Shown here in pieces: positions 17,800 to 27,102 of a stretch of 64,000 nucleotides of DNA (position 1 is its first letter; each line of letters starts with the position of its first letter). The stretch spans positions 96,008 through 160,007 of the forward strand of contig NWBN01000032.1 in the NCBI GenBank assembly GCA_002633315.1, written 5' to 3'. This DNA is from Bacteroidales bacterium Phil6 (GTDB lineage Bacteria > Bacteroidota > Bacteroidia > Bacteroidales > F082). A model generated the notes under the pieces. The model had not been told where the DNA came from and made no database searches. It saw only the letters and a program-made list of their open reading frames with translations. The translations under genes and the position numbers were made by a program.

Positions 17800-17833
17800 A
17801 AAAAGCCGGTTTACATCTGTAAACCGGCTTTTT
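17800..17833. terminator. Bidirectional terminator between rlmB and rplS
   Basis: Perfect 13-bp stem, 17800-17812 with 17821-17833, GC core AGCCGG, with T-rich ends on both strands. Confidence 0.9.
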
Positions 17834-17851
17834 ATTTATTAAAATGAAGTT

Positions 17852-18208
17852 TTATTTCTTACGGATAACTTCTTTAATTCTTGCTTTCTTGCCACGCAAA
17901 CCTCTCAAATAGTATATACGTGCTCTTCTAACATAACCTTCTTTATTTTTCTCGATACTTTCTATCATTGGAGATGCTATAGGGAAAATTCTCTCAACGC
18001 CAATGTTGTTAGAAATCTTTCTAATTGTGAATGTAGCATGCGAACCTTCGCCGGCGCGTTGTAACACCACACCCTGAAATTTCTGCAAACGTTCCTTGTT
18101 TCCCTCAACAATTTTATAAGTTACGGTGATAGTGTCACCCGCCTTGAAATGTGGAAAATCTTTTACTTGTACCTGATCTTCAACGAATTGGATTAACGCA
18201 TTTTTCAT
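17852..18208 (-). CDS. rplS: 50S ribosomal protein L19, 118 aa
   Basis: Structural protein at the interface of the ribosomal subunits. Family landmarks: FKAGDTITVTYKI, the KERLQKFQGVV segment, and RRARIYYLRGLRGKKARI near the C-terminus. Length is as expected. In many bacteria rplS and trmD are neighbours; here trmD lies directly upstream on the same strand but each has its own -7 box. Confidence 0.97.
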   Translation of the reverse strand: MKNALIQFVEDQVQVKDFPHFKAGDTITVTYKIVEGNKERLQKFQGVVLQRAGEGSHATFTIRKISNNIGVERIFPIASPMIESIEKNKEGYVRRARIYYLRGLRGKKARIKEVIRKK

Positions 18209-18255
18209 CTCTGATATAATTTATTTATCTTTAATCTTTACATGGAAAAAGTGTG

Positions 18256-18263
18256 CAAATATA
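18256..18263 (-). promoter_or_regulatory. Promoter -7 box for rplS
   Basis: Minus-strand TATATTTG in the 83-bp gap between trmD and rplS, about 48 bases before the rplS start. Confidence 0.55.
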
Positions 18264-18291
18264 CAATTTTTTTGAATACCAACAACATTTA

Positions 18292-18984
18292 TCACTTTTT
18301 TTTCAGAATTTCATACATTTCCGGTCTGCGTGTTTTGGTGCGCTCTATTGCCTGGTTTAGCTTCCATTCGTTGATAATCATATCATTACCTGATAAAAGC
18401 ACTTCCGGAACAGTCCATCCTTTGTATTCTCGCGGACGTGTATATACAGGAGGTGATACCAATCCGTCCTGAAAAGAATCCGATAATGCAGAAGTCTCGT
18501 CTGATAATGCACCTGGAATAAGACGTACTATACTGTCAGTAACGACGGCAGCCGCAAGTTCTCCTCCGGACAAGACATAATTGCCGATGGATATTTCTCT
18601 TGTTACAAGATGTTCCCTTATACGTTCATCAATGCCTTTATAATGTCCACACAACATTATCACACTTTCATACAATGAGAGTCTGTTTGCAAGTGCCTGT
18701 GTAAAAATTTCACCGTCAGGCGACATATAAATTACATCATCATATTCACGTTCTTTTTTTAGGTACGAAATACAATTGTCAACCGGCTCTATCATCATGA
18801 CCATGCCTGCTCCTGCAGAAAATGCATAATCATCGACTCTTTTATGTTTGTCGTTACTGTAATCCCTTAGATTGTGAAGTTGAATATCCACTATACCGTT
18901 TTGGATAGCTCTTTTTATTATGGATTCCGTGAAAGGACCTTCGAACATCTCGGGGAATAAAGTTATTATGTCGATTCTCATCAT
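18292..18984 (-). CDS. trmD: TrmD: tRNA (guanine37-N1)-methyltransferase, 230 aa
   Basis: Makes m1G37 in tRNAs that read CNN and CGG codons, which prevents +1 frameshifting. The N-terminus [12 protein letters not shown], the [12 protein letters not shown] segment and the trefoil knot [14 protein letters not shown] are all diagnostic of TrmD. Length is normal. The N-terminal [20 protein letters not shown] region is also conserved. It lies just upstream of rplS, the usual neighbour. Confidence 0.97.
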   Translation of the reverse strand: MMRIDIITLFPEMFEGPFTESIIKRAIQNGIVDIQLHNLRDYSNDKHKRVDDYAFSAGAGMVMMIEPVDNCISYLKKEREYDDVIYMSPDGEIFTQALANRLSLYESVIMLCGHYKGIDERIREHLVTREISIGNYVLSGGELAAAVVTDSIVRLIPGALSDETSALSDSFQDGLVSPPVYTRPREYKGWTVPEVLLSGNDMIINEWKLNQAIERTKTRRPEMYEILKKK

Positions 18985-19001
18985 TAATTACATTTTGTCG
19001 C

Positions 19002-19009
19002 AAAGATAT
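19002..19009 (-). promoter_or_regulatory. Promoter -7 box for trmD
   Basis: Minus-strand TATCTTTG, 17 bases before the trmD ATG. Confidence 0.5.
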
Positions 19010-19108
19010 GCAATTTTGTCTGACAAAAACAATACCTGTCATATCTTTGCTTCTTAATATACGATGACATATTCGGTATTTATGAAATGTTTGTAATTTT
19101 TTCGTTTT

Positions 19109-19142
19109 TTTGTATCACCCTATTTTTTTATGTGTATATTTG
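19109..19142 (+). promoter_or_regulatory. Promoter for the T9SS subtilase
   Basis: TATATTTG at 19135-19142 with TTTG at 19109-19112, 22 bases apart, close to the TTTG-N19-21-TAnnTTTG consensus. Confidence 0.6.
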
Positions 19143-19181
19143 CATCTGAAAAGTGTTTCTGAAATTAATAAAAAAAGAAAT

Positions 19182-20825
19182 ATGATGAAAGTTAAAAGTT
19201 TTTTTTCTGCATTGTTTTTGTGTGGATTTATGTATAGTGCTTATGCACAAATAGCGCCTGAAAAGTATTGGGTTCAATTTACAGATAAAAATAATTCACC
19301 TTATTCAATAAATAATCCGAGTGAGTTTTTAAGTGAAAGAGCCTTGGAAAGAAGAAATAAATATAATATTGACATAGATGAATTGGATATACCTGTCAAT
19401 GATACATATATTCAAGGTGTTGAGCAAACAGGAGCTGTAATTCTCAATCCATCCAAATGGTTGAATGGAGTGACAATACAGACAGATGATATTAATGTGA
19501 TAAATGCTATCAATGCTCTTCCTTATGTGGAAAATACAATGAAATTTATTGATGGAGAAATTAAACAAGTTGTTAAAGAAGATATAGAAAACATATTTTA
19601 TGACCTTCCCGTAAATAATGAGGAGCTCGACGACTATTACGGATATGCACTGCCTCAGATTCAGCAATTGAACGGTATTAATTTACATGAAGCCAACTAT
19701 AGAGGAGAAGGTATGCTTATCGGTATATGTGATGGTGGTTTCATGGGTGCTGATTCTCACGCTGTTTTTGAGGAAATTCGCAAGGAGAACCGACTCCTGG
19801 GTACTAGGAATTTCGTAAATAAGGGTACTACGGTTTACGGTGCTTCTTCTCACGGTACGTCTGTTTGGAGTCTTATCGGTGGCAATATACCGAATACATA
19901 CGTGGGTACAGCTCCTAAAGCATCATTCTATTTATGCTTGACAGAAGATGCTCGTACAGAAAATCTTATTGAAGAGTATAACTTTGTTTCTGCACTTGAA
20001 CTTTTGGATAGTATTGGTGTCGATGTCATCAATTCGTCATTGGGATACATACAGTTCGATATGCCTCAGTGGAGTCATTCGTACAGTGACATGGACGGAG
20101 AGACTTGTATTATTACAATAGGAGCTGAAATTGCATCTTCAAAAGGCATTATAGTGGTAAATTCCGCCGGTAATGATGGAGCAAGTTGGACCTATCCGTA
20201 TATAGGCGCCCCTGCTGACGGAGAACACGTTTTTACAATAGGGGCGGTTGATGTCAATGGAGAGCTTGCATACTTTAGCTCCATAGGACCTTCTTATGAC
20301 GGAAGGATAAAACCGGATGTCGTCGCTCATGGAGAAAATGTAACTGTCGCTTCTCCCGATGGTTCTTTTTATAATGGCAGTGGTACATCATACTCTACAC
20401 CGGTTATGACCGGAATGTTGACATGTTTGTGGCAAATACGTCCGGATTTGGAGCCTGAGACATTGAAAGAGATCATAAGAGAATCAGCTAATAGAACTAA
20501 TAATCCTGACAATTATTACGGATATGGAATTCCGGATTTTACCTTAGCTATGCAGACGTTATCTGTCGATGAAGTTAATGAAACGATTCCAATAATAAAT
20601 GTTTATCCTAATCCTTCAAATGGAGTTGTAAATGTGGAATTTCTAGATGATGACATTTATGGTGTTCAAGTTTACAATCAGTTAGGAGTTTTAATCTATG
20701 CAGATGACTGCAGTGGAGACTCTGTACGTTTGCAAAACTTTCTTACTACACTTGGCAGTGGTATGTATTTTGTGAATGTGATGTCTTCATCAAATAACAA
20801 CTCATTGAAAGTTATTAAGTATTAA
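19182..20825 (+). CDS. S8 family serine peptidase (subtilase) with T9SS sorting domain, 547 aa
   Basis: Secreted subtilisin-like protease. The ATG at 19182 (or the adjacent one at 19185) starts the signal peptide ending SAYAQ; the frame extends upstream through the promoter, which excludes earlier starts. The catalytic set is complete: Asp184 (GICDGGF), His225 (SSHGTSV), oxyanion Asn331 (NSAGNDG) and Ser403 (SGTSYSTP). Residues before about 160 look like a propeptide region. The last 75 residues are a type A T9SS domain: VYPNPSNG, VYNQLGVLI, then GSGMYFVNV and KVIKY. It would be exported by the type IX pathway regulated by PorX, encoded 600 bases downstream. Confidence 0.93.
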   Translation: MMKVKSFFSALFLCGFMYSAYAQIAPEKYWVQFTDKNNSPYSINNPSEFLSERALERRNKYNIDIDELDIPVNDTYIQGVEQTGAVILNPSKWLNGVTIQTDDINVINAINALPYVENTMKFIDGEIKQVVKEDIENIFYDLPVNNEELDDYYGYALPQIQQLNGINLHEANYRGEGMLIGICDGGFMGADSHAVFEEIRKENRLLGTRNFVNKGTTVYGASSHGTSVWSLIGGNIPNTYVGTAPKASFYLCLTEDARTENLIEEYNFVSALELLDSIGVDVINSSLGYIQFDMPQWSHSYSDMDGETCIITIGAEIASSKGIIVVNSAGNDGASWTYPYIGAPADGEHVFTIGAVDVNGELAYFSSIGPSYDGRIKPDVVAHGENVTVASPDGSFYNGSGTSYSTPVMTGMLTCLWQIRPDLEPETLKEIIRESANRTNNPDNYYGYGIPDFTLAMQTLSVDEVNETIPIINVYPNPSNGVVNVEFLDDDIYGVQVYNQLGVLIYADDCSGDSVRLQNFLTTLGSGMYFVNVMSSSNNNSLKVIKY

Positions 20826-20863
20826 AGATTTACAAAAATAATTAAAAAAATCGCCGCAAAGTG

Positions 20864-20893
20864 TTGTACGTAATGAAAAATAATGTAATTTTG
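20864..20893 (+). promoter_or_regulatory. Promoter for the tRNA-Leu pair
   Basis: TAATTTTG at 20886-20893, TTG at 20864-20866, spacing 19, a good match to the Bacteroidota consensus. It starts 13 bases before the first tRNA. Confidence 0.65.
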
Positions 20894-20905
20894 CAGCGGT
20901 TTAAA

Positions 20906-20989
20906 GCCCAGGTGGTGAAATTGGTAGACACGCCACTTTGAGGGGGTGGTGACGATTGCGTCGTGCAAGTTCGACTCTTGTCCTGGGCA
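20906..20989 (+). tRNA. tRNA-Leu (anticodon GAG)
   Basis: An 84-nt class II tRNA with acceptor GCCCAGG/CCTGGGC, D arm GTG...CAC, anticodon stem CCACT/GGTGG and loop TTGAGGG giving anticodon GAG. It has the long variable arm expected for leucine (GACGATTGCGTC region) and T loop TTCGACT. Discriminator is A; CCA is not encoded. Confidence 0.93.
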
Positions 20990-21001
20990 CTGAAAACAAA
21001 A

Positions 21002-21085
21002 GCCCATGTGGTGAAATTGGTAAACACGCTACATTCAGGGTGTAGTGAGCGGACGCTCTTGGAAGTTCGAGTCTTCTCATGGGCA
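21002..21085 (+). tRNA. tRNA-Leu (anticodon CAG)
   Basis: A second 84-nt class II tRNA, 12 bases after the first. Acceptor GCCCATG/CATGGGC, anticodon stem CTACA/TGTAG, loop TTCAGGG giving CAG. The variable arm is long (GAGCGGACGCTC). The two genes share most of the acceptor, D arm and overall length and look like an old duplication. Discriminator A, no CCA encoded. Confidence 0.93.
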
Positions 21086-21095
21086 CAGCTTTAAT

Positions 21096-21117
21096 CCGGT
21101 TGCTTGACCGGTTTTTT
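21096..21117 (+). terminator. Rho-independent terminator after the tRNA-Leu pair
   Basis: CCGGT at 21096-21100 pairs with ACCGG at 21107-21111, followed by six T residues. Confidence 0.75.
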
Positions 21118-21432
21118 GTTATCTGTGAAATCATCAATAAGATTATTTTTCAAAACTTTATGTTCAATTATGCTTTAAGCATTTCTAAAATATCGTAAAA
21201 TTATTTTTTTCGATACAATTTTTTAACAACAATTTTCTTAATTCTTCGTTATATTACAAATTCACTCGGAAATAATGCTTTTCAAATAATGAAATGTAAA
21301 AGAGTATTAAGTTTTTGAAAAAAATGCAACAAAATAAAGTTAATAATTGTTAAAATCTGTCGAATATGGTCTGTTTTTACTTGTAACAATAGAAATTTTT
21401 ATAATTTTGTTAAATCAAAAATAACAACGACT
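21118..21432 (+). promoter_or_regulatory. AT-rich intergenic region with porX promoter
   Basis: No gene is seen in this 315-bp, very AT-rich stretch. TAATTTTG at 21402-21409 with TTG at 21381-21383, spacing 18, is the likely porX promoter and lies 23 bases before its ATG. The rest shows poly-A/T tracts but no strong hairpin. Confidence 0.5.
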
Positions 21433-22989
21433 ATGGAAAAAACAGTCATTTTATGGGCAGATGATGAGATAGAACTTCTTAAACCGCATATTTTGTTTTT
21501 GGAGAAAAAGGGATATGAAGTTGTTACTACTAACAACGGAAGCGATGCTGTCGAATTAGTTAAGGAACGTCATTTCGATATAGTTTTTCTTGATGAACAA
21601 ATGCCGGGTATTTCAGGTGTTGAAACTCTTGAGGAGATAAAAAAGGAATATCCAAATCTTCCTGTAGTGATGATAACAAAAAGTGAGGAAGAACGTATTA
21701 TGGAAGAGGCAATAGGCAGCAATATAGCCGATTACCTTATAAAACCTGTTAATCCCAATCAAATATTGTTGTCTCTTAAAAGAAATCTTGAGAATAGAAA
21801 ACTCGTGGATGAGAAATCGACTTCGAAATATCAACAAGAATTTCGCAAAATAGGAATGAATCTTAATAATGATCTTGATTATGAGGAATGGATAGATGTT
21901 TATAAGAATTTGACACGATGGGAATTGGAATTACAAAAGTCTGCTGATGAAAGTATCAAAGAGATACTTGCCATGCAGAAACAAGAAGCAAACAATTTGT
22001 TCTCACGTTATATCGAACGAAATTATATACAATGGGTACAACCTAATACTGATAATAAACCCGTATTGTCGCATACCCTTGTTAAAAACAAAATTTTGCC
22101 TCGTTTGACTGATGACGACAATCCTTTGTTTGTTATTCTTATTGACAATTTGCGTTATGATCAGTGGAAAGCCATCCAACCTTTGATAGAAGTTGATTTT
22201 CGTGTCGAGGCAGATGATATTTATTACAGCATATTGCCTACAACGACTCAATATGCACGAAATTCCATATTTGCAGGTCTCATGCCTTTGGAAATACGTC
22301 GCCGTTATCCTAAATATTGGGTGGATGAAGAAGATGAAGGTACAAAAAATCAATTTGAAAATGAACTGTTGGGTGAACAACTGCGTCGTTATGGTAAAAA
22401 TGTAAGGTATTCATATAACAAGGTCCTTAATCTCGCTGCCGGTAAGAAACTTTTCGAGCAAATGCCTAATCTGATGCAGTATAAACTTAATGTCATTGTG
22501 TATAATTTCGTTGATATGCTGTCGCATGCAAGAACTGAAATGGAAATTATCCGAGAACTTGCTTCTGATGAAGAGGCTTATCGCTCCCTGATGCTTTCTT
22601 GGTTTGAACATTCTTCTTTGTACGATATGATTCGCTTTATTGCACAAAAAAAATGTGACCTTATCATTACGACAGACCATGGCTCGGTCTGTGTTAAAAA
22701 TCCTGTCAAGATACTTGGTGACAAGGCTGTTAATACCAATTTGAGATACAAATATGGCAGAAGTCTTAAATATAATGCAAAAGAAGTGTTTGAAATAAAA
22801 GATCCTGAAAAAATATATCTGCCTCGTATTAATGTAAGTACTTCATACGTATTTGCCCATTCTAACGACTTCTTTGCTTATCCTAACAACTATAACTATT
22901 ATGTAAATTATTACAGAAACACTTTCCAACACGGAGGAATCTCAATGAATGAGATACTTGTTCCTGTAACATTCTTAAAGTCAAAATAA
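21433..22989 (+). CDS. porX: PorX: T9SS response regulator with PglZ domain, 518 aa
   Basis: Two-domain regulator of the type IX secretion system. Residues 1-120 are a receiver domain with acidic pocket D10-D11, phospho-acceptor Asp54 (VFLDEQMPG) and Lys104 (YLIKPVNP). A helical linker follows to about 200. The rest is a PglZ-like alkaline-phosphatase-fold domain with DNLRYDQWK, the TTTQYARNSIFAG segment and TTDHGSV as metal and catalytic motifs. In Porphyromonas and Flavobacterium PorX works with histidine kinase PorY and the sigma factor SigP. There is no output DNA-binding domain. porX followed by tsaE is a common Bacteroidota order. No kinase gene is present in the window. Confidence 0.95.
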   Translation: MEKTVILWADDEIELLKPHILFLEKKGYEVVTTNNGSDAVELVKERHFDIVFLDEQMPGISGVETLEEIKKEYPNLPVVMITKSEEERIMEEAIGSNIADYLIKPVNPNQILLSLKRNLENRKLVDEKSTSKYQQEFRKIGMNLNNDLDYEEWIDVYKNLTRWELELQKSADESIKEILAMQKQEANNLFSRYIERNYIQWVQPNTDNKPVLSHTLVKNKILPRLTDDDNPLFVILIDNLRYDQWKAIQPLIEVDFRVEADDIYYSILPTTTQYARNSIFAGLMPLEIRRRYPKYWVDEEDEGTKNQFENELLGEQLRRYGKNVRYSYNKVLNLAAGKKLFEQMPNLMQYKLNVIVYNFVDMLSHARTEMEIIRELASDEEAYRSLMLSWFEHSSLYDMIRFIAQKKCDLIITTDHGSVCVKNPVKILGDKAVNTNLRYKYGRSLKYNAKEVFEIKDPEKIYLPRINVSTSYVFAHSNDFFAYPNNYNYYVNYYRNTFQHGGISMNEILVPVTFLKSK

Positions 22990-22999
22990 ACATTATAAT

Positions 23000-23431
23000 A
23001 TGATTCCAAAAGTATTTGATATTAAAAGTGTTGATGAGTTGTCTGTCGTATCAGACTATCTTCTTGGTTTGAGAGAAAAATCTAATATCATGGCTTTTTA
23101 TGGGCAAATGGGTGCAGGCAAGACCACACTGATTAAAAATATCTGTCATGCTTTGGGAGTGTCAGATGAAGTCAATAGTCCTACGTTTGCTCTTGTTAAT
23201 GAATATTTTACAAAAGAAGGATCGTCTGTGTTTCATTTTGATTTTTACAGAATAAAAAAACTTGAGGAAGTGTATGATATTGGTTATGAAGATTATTTTT
23301 ATGGAGGAGCATTGTGTTTGCTTGAATGGCCTGAACTTATCGCCCCGTTGATGCCTGAACATTATATCAAGGTCTCAATAGACCTTGGCTGTAATAATGA
23401 TAGTCGTATTATAACTTGTGAACTGATATAA
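23000..23431 (+). CDS. tsaE: TsaE: ATPase for tRNA t6A37 synthesis, 143 aa
   Basis: Small P-loop ATPase needed, with TsaB, TsaC and TsaD, for threonylcarbamoyl-adenosine at position 37 of tRNAs reading ANN codons. Walker A GQMGAGKTTL is at about residues 35-44, the switch segment VNSPTFALVNEY follows, and the FHFDFYRIKK and LLEWPEL motifs complete the family set. It starts 10 bases after porX and is likely in the same transcript. Confidence 0.95.
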   Translation: MIPKVFDIKSVDELSVVSDYLLGLREKSNIMAFYGQMGAGKTTLIKNICHALGVSDEVNSPTFALVNEYFTKEGSSVFHFDFYRIKKLEEVYDIGYEDYFYGGALCLLEWPELIAPLMPEHYIKVSIDLGCNNDSRIITCELI

Positions 23432-23464
23432 TATATAATTGTTGTTTTGTAAAATATTGTTGTT

Positions 23465-24659
23465 ATGATACATGATGAAAATGTTAAATATAGATTTGCA
23501 ACGGAGACATTAATGTTGAAGAACACAAAAAATAAAAACAACGTCGTATTTGGCATCTTTAAAGAATATCGTCATGATGAAAACCGTATTCCATTAACTC
23601 CATCCGCAGTAAAAAAACTTGTTGACGACGGCAATGTAGTGCTTGTTCAGAAAGGTGCCGGGAATGCTGCTGGTTTTAATGATACATCATTTTCTGAAGC
23701 AGGGGCTTTGATAACGGATTCAAAAGAGGAAATCTTGAACTCTGATGTATTGCTTAAGATTTTCCCTCCTGAAAAAGAAGAAATTGAGATGATGAAAAAT
23801 AATGCTGTCTTATTGTCATCTCTTTGTTTGCACCAAACCCAAAAATCATATTTGCAACATTTAAGCAGCAAAAGAATAACTGCTATATCGTACGAATTGA
23901 TACAGGGCAAAGAAACTCATTTCCCATTGCTTTATGCTATGAGTGAAATAGTAGGGCAACTTGTAGTACTTATTGCAGCATCATATTTATGTGATTCAAA
24001 ATGGGGATGCTCAACTTTGACTGGTGCTATTGCAGGATTGCCTCCAATTGATGTAGTTGTGATCGGCTCCGGTACTGTGGCTCTTAATGTGTGTCGGGTG
24101 GCTTTAGGATTGGGTTGTCGTGTTTCTGTTTTCGATACGTCAACAGACCGTCTTCGTAAACTTAGCAATACATTAAATAATAATATTTTCACTTATATGT
24201 ATGACCAGGATGTGTTGGCAAAACTTTTGACTGATACAGAGATATTGGTATGTGCAAAACATACATCTGATTTTAGATCACCTTTGCTCGTTAAAGAATC
24301 TATGGTTCAACAAATGAAAGATGGCAGCGTATTGGTAGATGTCAGCATAGATCAAGGTGGCTGTTGTGAGACATCAATAATGACAACACATTCGTAAATA
24401 TGGAGTAACACATTATTGTGTGCCAAATATTGCTTCTAAAGTATCGCATACAGCTTCAATGTCAATAAGTAATATACTTGTCAATGAGATGCTTTTTCTT
24501 GGAAGAAACGGAATAAACGGATTGTTGCAGTTTAATGACGAATTTGCCAAAGGTGTTTATATGTATAATGGGAAACTTACCAATCGTAAAATAGGGGATA
24601 TGTTGGCTCTGCCTTATAAACCTTTAGAATTGTTCCTACCATCGTTTCATGACAGTTGA
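23465..24659 (+). pseudogene. ald: Alanine dehydrogenase gene with a frameshift near 24392
   Basis: The first frame (23465-24397, 310 aa) encodes the N-terminal and NAD domains of alanine dehydrogenase: GIFKEYRHDENRIPLTP, LLKIFPP, a GSGTVALNVCRVALGLG dinucleotide motif and VDVSIDQGGCCETS. It stops right after TTHS. A second frame begins at about 24396 with KYGVTHYCVPNIASKV and carries the expected C-terminal domain to 24659. In Bacillus subtilis Ald six residues separate the TTH and KHGV motifs; here four bases separate them, so about 14 bases seem to be missing. That changes frame. The combined length would be near 395 residues, as expected. Assembly error or real lesion cannot be told apart here. 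In Bacteroidota ald often follows tsaE. Confidence 0.8.
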
Positions 24660-24674
24660 TAATGTTATAGTTTT

Positions 24675-25703
24675 ATGATTTTGACAAAAAACGATATTGA
24701 TAAATTCCAAAATATTGTAAAAAAATATGATAAGGTAATTCTTCTCACTGATGATAATGCAAGACGTTGTTGTTTACCATTATTTTCAGATTTGGTAGAT
24801 ACGAATAATTATATTGTTGTTACTATCTCACATGGTGAAACAAATAAAAATCTGAGAACTGTATCAAAAGTTTTGAAGAAACTAATCGAAATTAATGCTT
24901 CACGTCATTCTTTGATGATAAATTTGGGAGGCGGCTTGGTAACTGATATTGGAGGCTTTATTGCATCGATATTTCTCAGAGGAGTGGATTTTGTCAATGT
25001 GCCTACGACATTGCTTGCAATGACAGATGCTGCTATTGGAGGAAAAACAGGTGTTGATTTTATGAATTATAAAAATCTTGTCGGTAGTTTTGCTGAACCT
25101 CAGGCTATATTGATTATAAATGATTTTCTTATGACATTGCCCAAACGAGAATTGTTGTCCGGTATGGTTGAGATGATTAAATACGGATTTGTCATCGATA
25201 AGAAAATGCTTGATTTGTCAGAAGATAACTATACTGACTTCATTATGCCGGCTGTATTCATGAAACAAAGTATTGTTGATTTAGACATGAGGGATGATTC
25301 TGCACGCAAAATATTGAATTTCGGTCATACTGTGGGTCATGCCATAGAATCATATCTTGTTGAGGATGAGAATTGTTTGTCACATGGCGAATGTGTGGCT
25401 CTCGGTATCTACTGTTCACTGTGGCTATCTGTAAAATTGTTAGGATTGAACAAAGAAATATTGGGACAATACCTTCAAATATATAACAGGTTTTTTAACA
25501 GATTGATTGTAAATGATATAAATATAGACAAAGTCATGTCTATAATGACTCACGACAAAAAAAACTATGATGGAAAATACAGATTCGTATTGTTGAAGGA
25601 TATGCAGAATCCTGTAATAGATGTTATGGTTTCTTTTGATGAGGCAAAAAATGCTGTTGATGCTATGTTGAAATGGCAGAAGACATGTCTAAATGATAAA
25701 TAA
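24675..25703 (+). CDS. aroB: AroB: 3-dehydroquinate synthase, 342 aa
   Basis: Second step of the shikimate pathway: cyclises DAHP to 3-dehydroquinate with NAD and a divalent metal. Landmarks: GGGLVTDIGGFIAS, the NVPTTLLAMTDAAIGGKTGVD segment, the SGMVEMIKYG region, and the metal-binding NFGHTVGHAIE with a later HGECVALG. Length is normal. It starts 15 bases after the ald fragment and is followed by aroA 59 bases later on the same strand. Confidence 0.95.
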   Translation: MILTKNDIDKFQNIVKKYDKVILLTDDNARRCCLPLFSDLVDTNNYIVVTISHGETNKNLRTVSKVLKKLIEINASRHSLMINLGGGLVTDIGGFIASIFLRGVDFVNVPTTLLAMTDAAIGGKTGVDFMNYKNLVGSFAEPQAILIINDFLMTLPKRELLSGMVEMIKYGFVIDKKMLDLSEDNYTDFIMPAVFMKQSIVDLDMRDDSARKILNFGHTVGHAIESYLVEDENCLSHGECVALGIYCSLWLSVKLLGLNKEILGQYLQIYNRFFNRLIVNDINIDKVMSIMTHDKKNYDGKYRFVLLKDMQNPVIDVMVSFDEAKNAVDAMLKWQKTCLNDK

Positions 25704-25762
25704 CATTAAAATATAAAACATTTTGTGTCGATTAAGTTTTTCAGACCTTGAATGATAAAATT

Positions 25763-27016
25763 ATGACAATAACTCCTATTAGAGGAAAAGCAAATGCTAA
25801 TATTATATTGGATGGAAGTAAAAGCGAGAGCAACAGAGCTTTGATGATTCAATATTATGGCGCTTTGAACTCTGAAATTGAAAATTTATCTCATTCGTCA
25901 GATACAAGGTTGCTTAAAAACTTGTTGACAGTTGTTGATAAGAAACAGGATGATTTAACTGTCATTGACTGTGCCAATGCCGGTACTGTATTACGATTTA
26001 TGCTTACTGCATTGACAATGAAAGAAGGTCGTTGGCTGCTGACAGGGGATGAAAGAATGTGCCATCGTCCAATAGGACCGCTCGTCGATGCATTGAGAAA
26101 TATCGGAGCATCAGTAACATACAGAGATAATGACGGTTTCCCGCCTTTGATTGTAGAAGGTGCTGTTATCAATGGCGGCAATGTTACTGTTGACACTGAT
26201 TGCAGCAGTCAGTTCGCCTCTTCATTGTTGCTCGCCGCTCCATTGATGCAAAACGGATTGCGTATTCATCTCATTGGAAATCTCAGTTCAATGCCATATA
26301 TTGATATGACGATAAAAATGATGAATAGTTTCGGTGTCAATGCAGTTCGTGACGGTTTGAATATTACTGTACCGCATTCAAATTATTCTAATGTCAATTA
26401 TGTAGTCAATCCTGATTGGAGTTCAGCTGCTTTTTGGTATGAGATAATCGCTGTTCATGGTGATGCTACCGTTATGTTGGAGAATCTTGACATGTCATCT
26501 CCTCAAGGTGATATGGCTGTAGCCGATTTTTTTCAACAACTTGGGGTAGATACCATTTTTGGAGAAAACGGTGTCTTGCTGGAACGTAACGAAATGGATG
26601 TTAAAAAGATACATTATGACTTTTTGAATACTCCTGATTTGTTTCCTCCCATTGCTGCTACTTGTGCAGCATTAAAGGTTGATGCCGTTTTTACCGGTAT
26701 TGAAAATGTTACGATTAAAGAATCGGACAGATTGTCAGCTATGATGACGGAATTGAAAAAGATCGGTGCTGACTTTGAACTTTTATCCAAGGATATTTTA
26801 ATAATGAACTCACCTGAAACGTTACCCGAGTTCGAGATAGATAATCCTTTGAAATTCAATACTTACCAAGACCACCGCATAGCTATGGCATTAGTCCCTC
26901 TTTGTTTTAAAATCAATGCAATACAGATAGATAACCATAACGTTGTAGAAAAATCATACCCTTTGTTTTGGGATGATTTGTCAAAGAACAAATTTATAAA
27001 TATAACGGATTTGTAA
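25763..27016 (+). CDS. aroA: AroA: 3-phosphoshikimate 1-carboxyvinyltransferase (EPSP synthase), 417 aa
   Basis: Transfers enolpyruvyl from PEP to shikimate-3-phosphate. The ATG at 25763 is chosen over a TTG five codons upstream. Landmarks: DGSKSESNRALM, the ANAGTVLRFMLTAL segment with the conserved LTGDERMCHRPIGPLVDALR, KESDRLSAM, and TYQDHRIAMAL near the C-terminus. The PEP-loop sequence AGTVLRF differs from the plant-type NAGTAMR. Length is slightly short of 430 but complete. aroB and aroC (58.1 kb) encode other steps of the same pathway. Confidence 0.95.
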   Translation: MTITPIRGKANANIILDGSKSESNRALMIQYYGALNSEIENLSHSSDTRLLKNLLTVVDKKQDDLTVIDCANAGTVLRFMLTALTMKEGRWLLTGDERMCHRPIGPLVDALRNIGASVTYRDNDGFPPLIVEGAVINGGNVTVDTDCSSQFASSLLLAAPLMQNGLRIHLIGNLSSMPYIDMTIKMMNSFGVNAVRDGLNITVPHSNYSNVNYVVNPDWSSAAFWYEIIAVHGDATVMLENLDMSSPQGDMAVADFFQQLGVDTIFGENGVLLERNEMDVKKIHYDFLNTPDLFPPIAATCAALKVDAVFTGIENVTIKESDRLSAMMTELKKIGADFELLSKDILIMNSPETLPEFEIDNPLKFNTYQDHRIAMALVPLCFKINAIQIDNHNVVEKSYPLFWDDLSKNKFINITDL

Positions 27017-27079
27017 TCAATTGTATATTATAAATAGTCATATTTTGGAAAAATATTTTTTGTTTAATCGCATTTTGTA

Positions 27080-27087
27080 TAAATTTG
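27080..27087 (+). promoter_or_regulatory. Promoter -7 box for the LutA-like gene
   Basis: TAAATTTG matches TAnnTTTG. It overlaps an in-frame TTG at 27085, so the ATG at 27103 is the likelier start. Confidence 0.5.
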
Positions 27088-27102
27088 CAAAAAAAATATG
27101 TT

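Noticed and set aside
20822..21137. Three overlapping minus-strand open frames of 61-78 codons
   Set aside because: They lie antisense to the two tRNA-Leu genes and arise from their conserved sequence.
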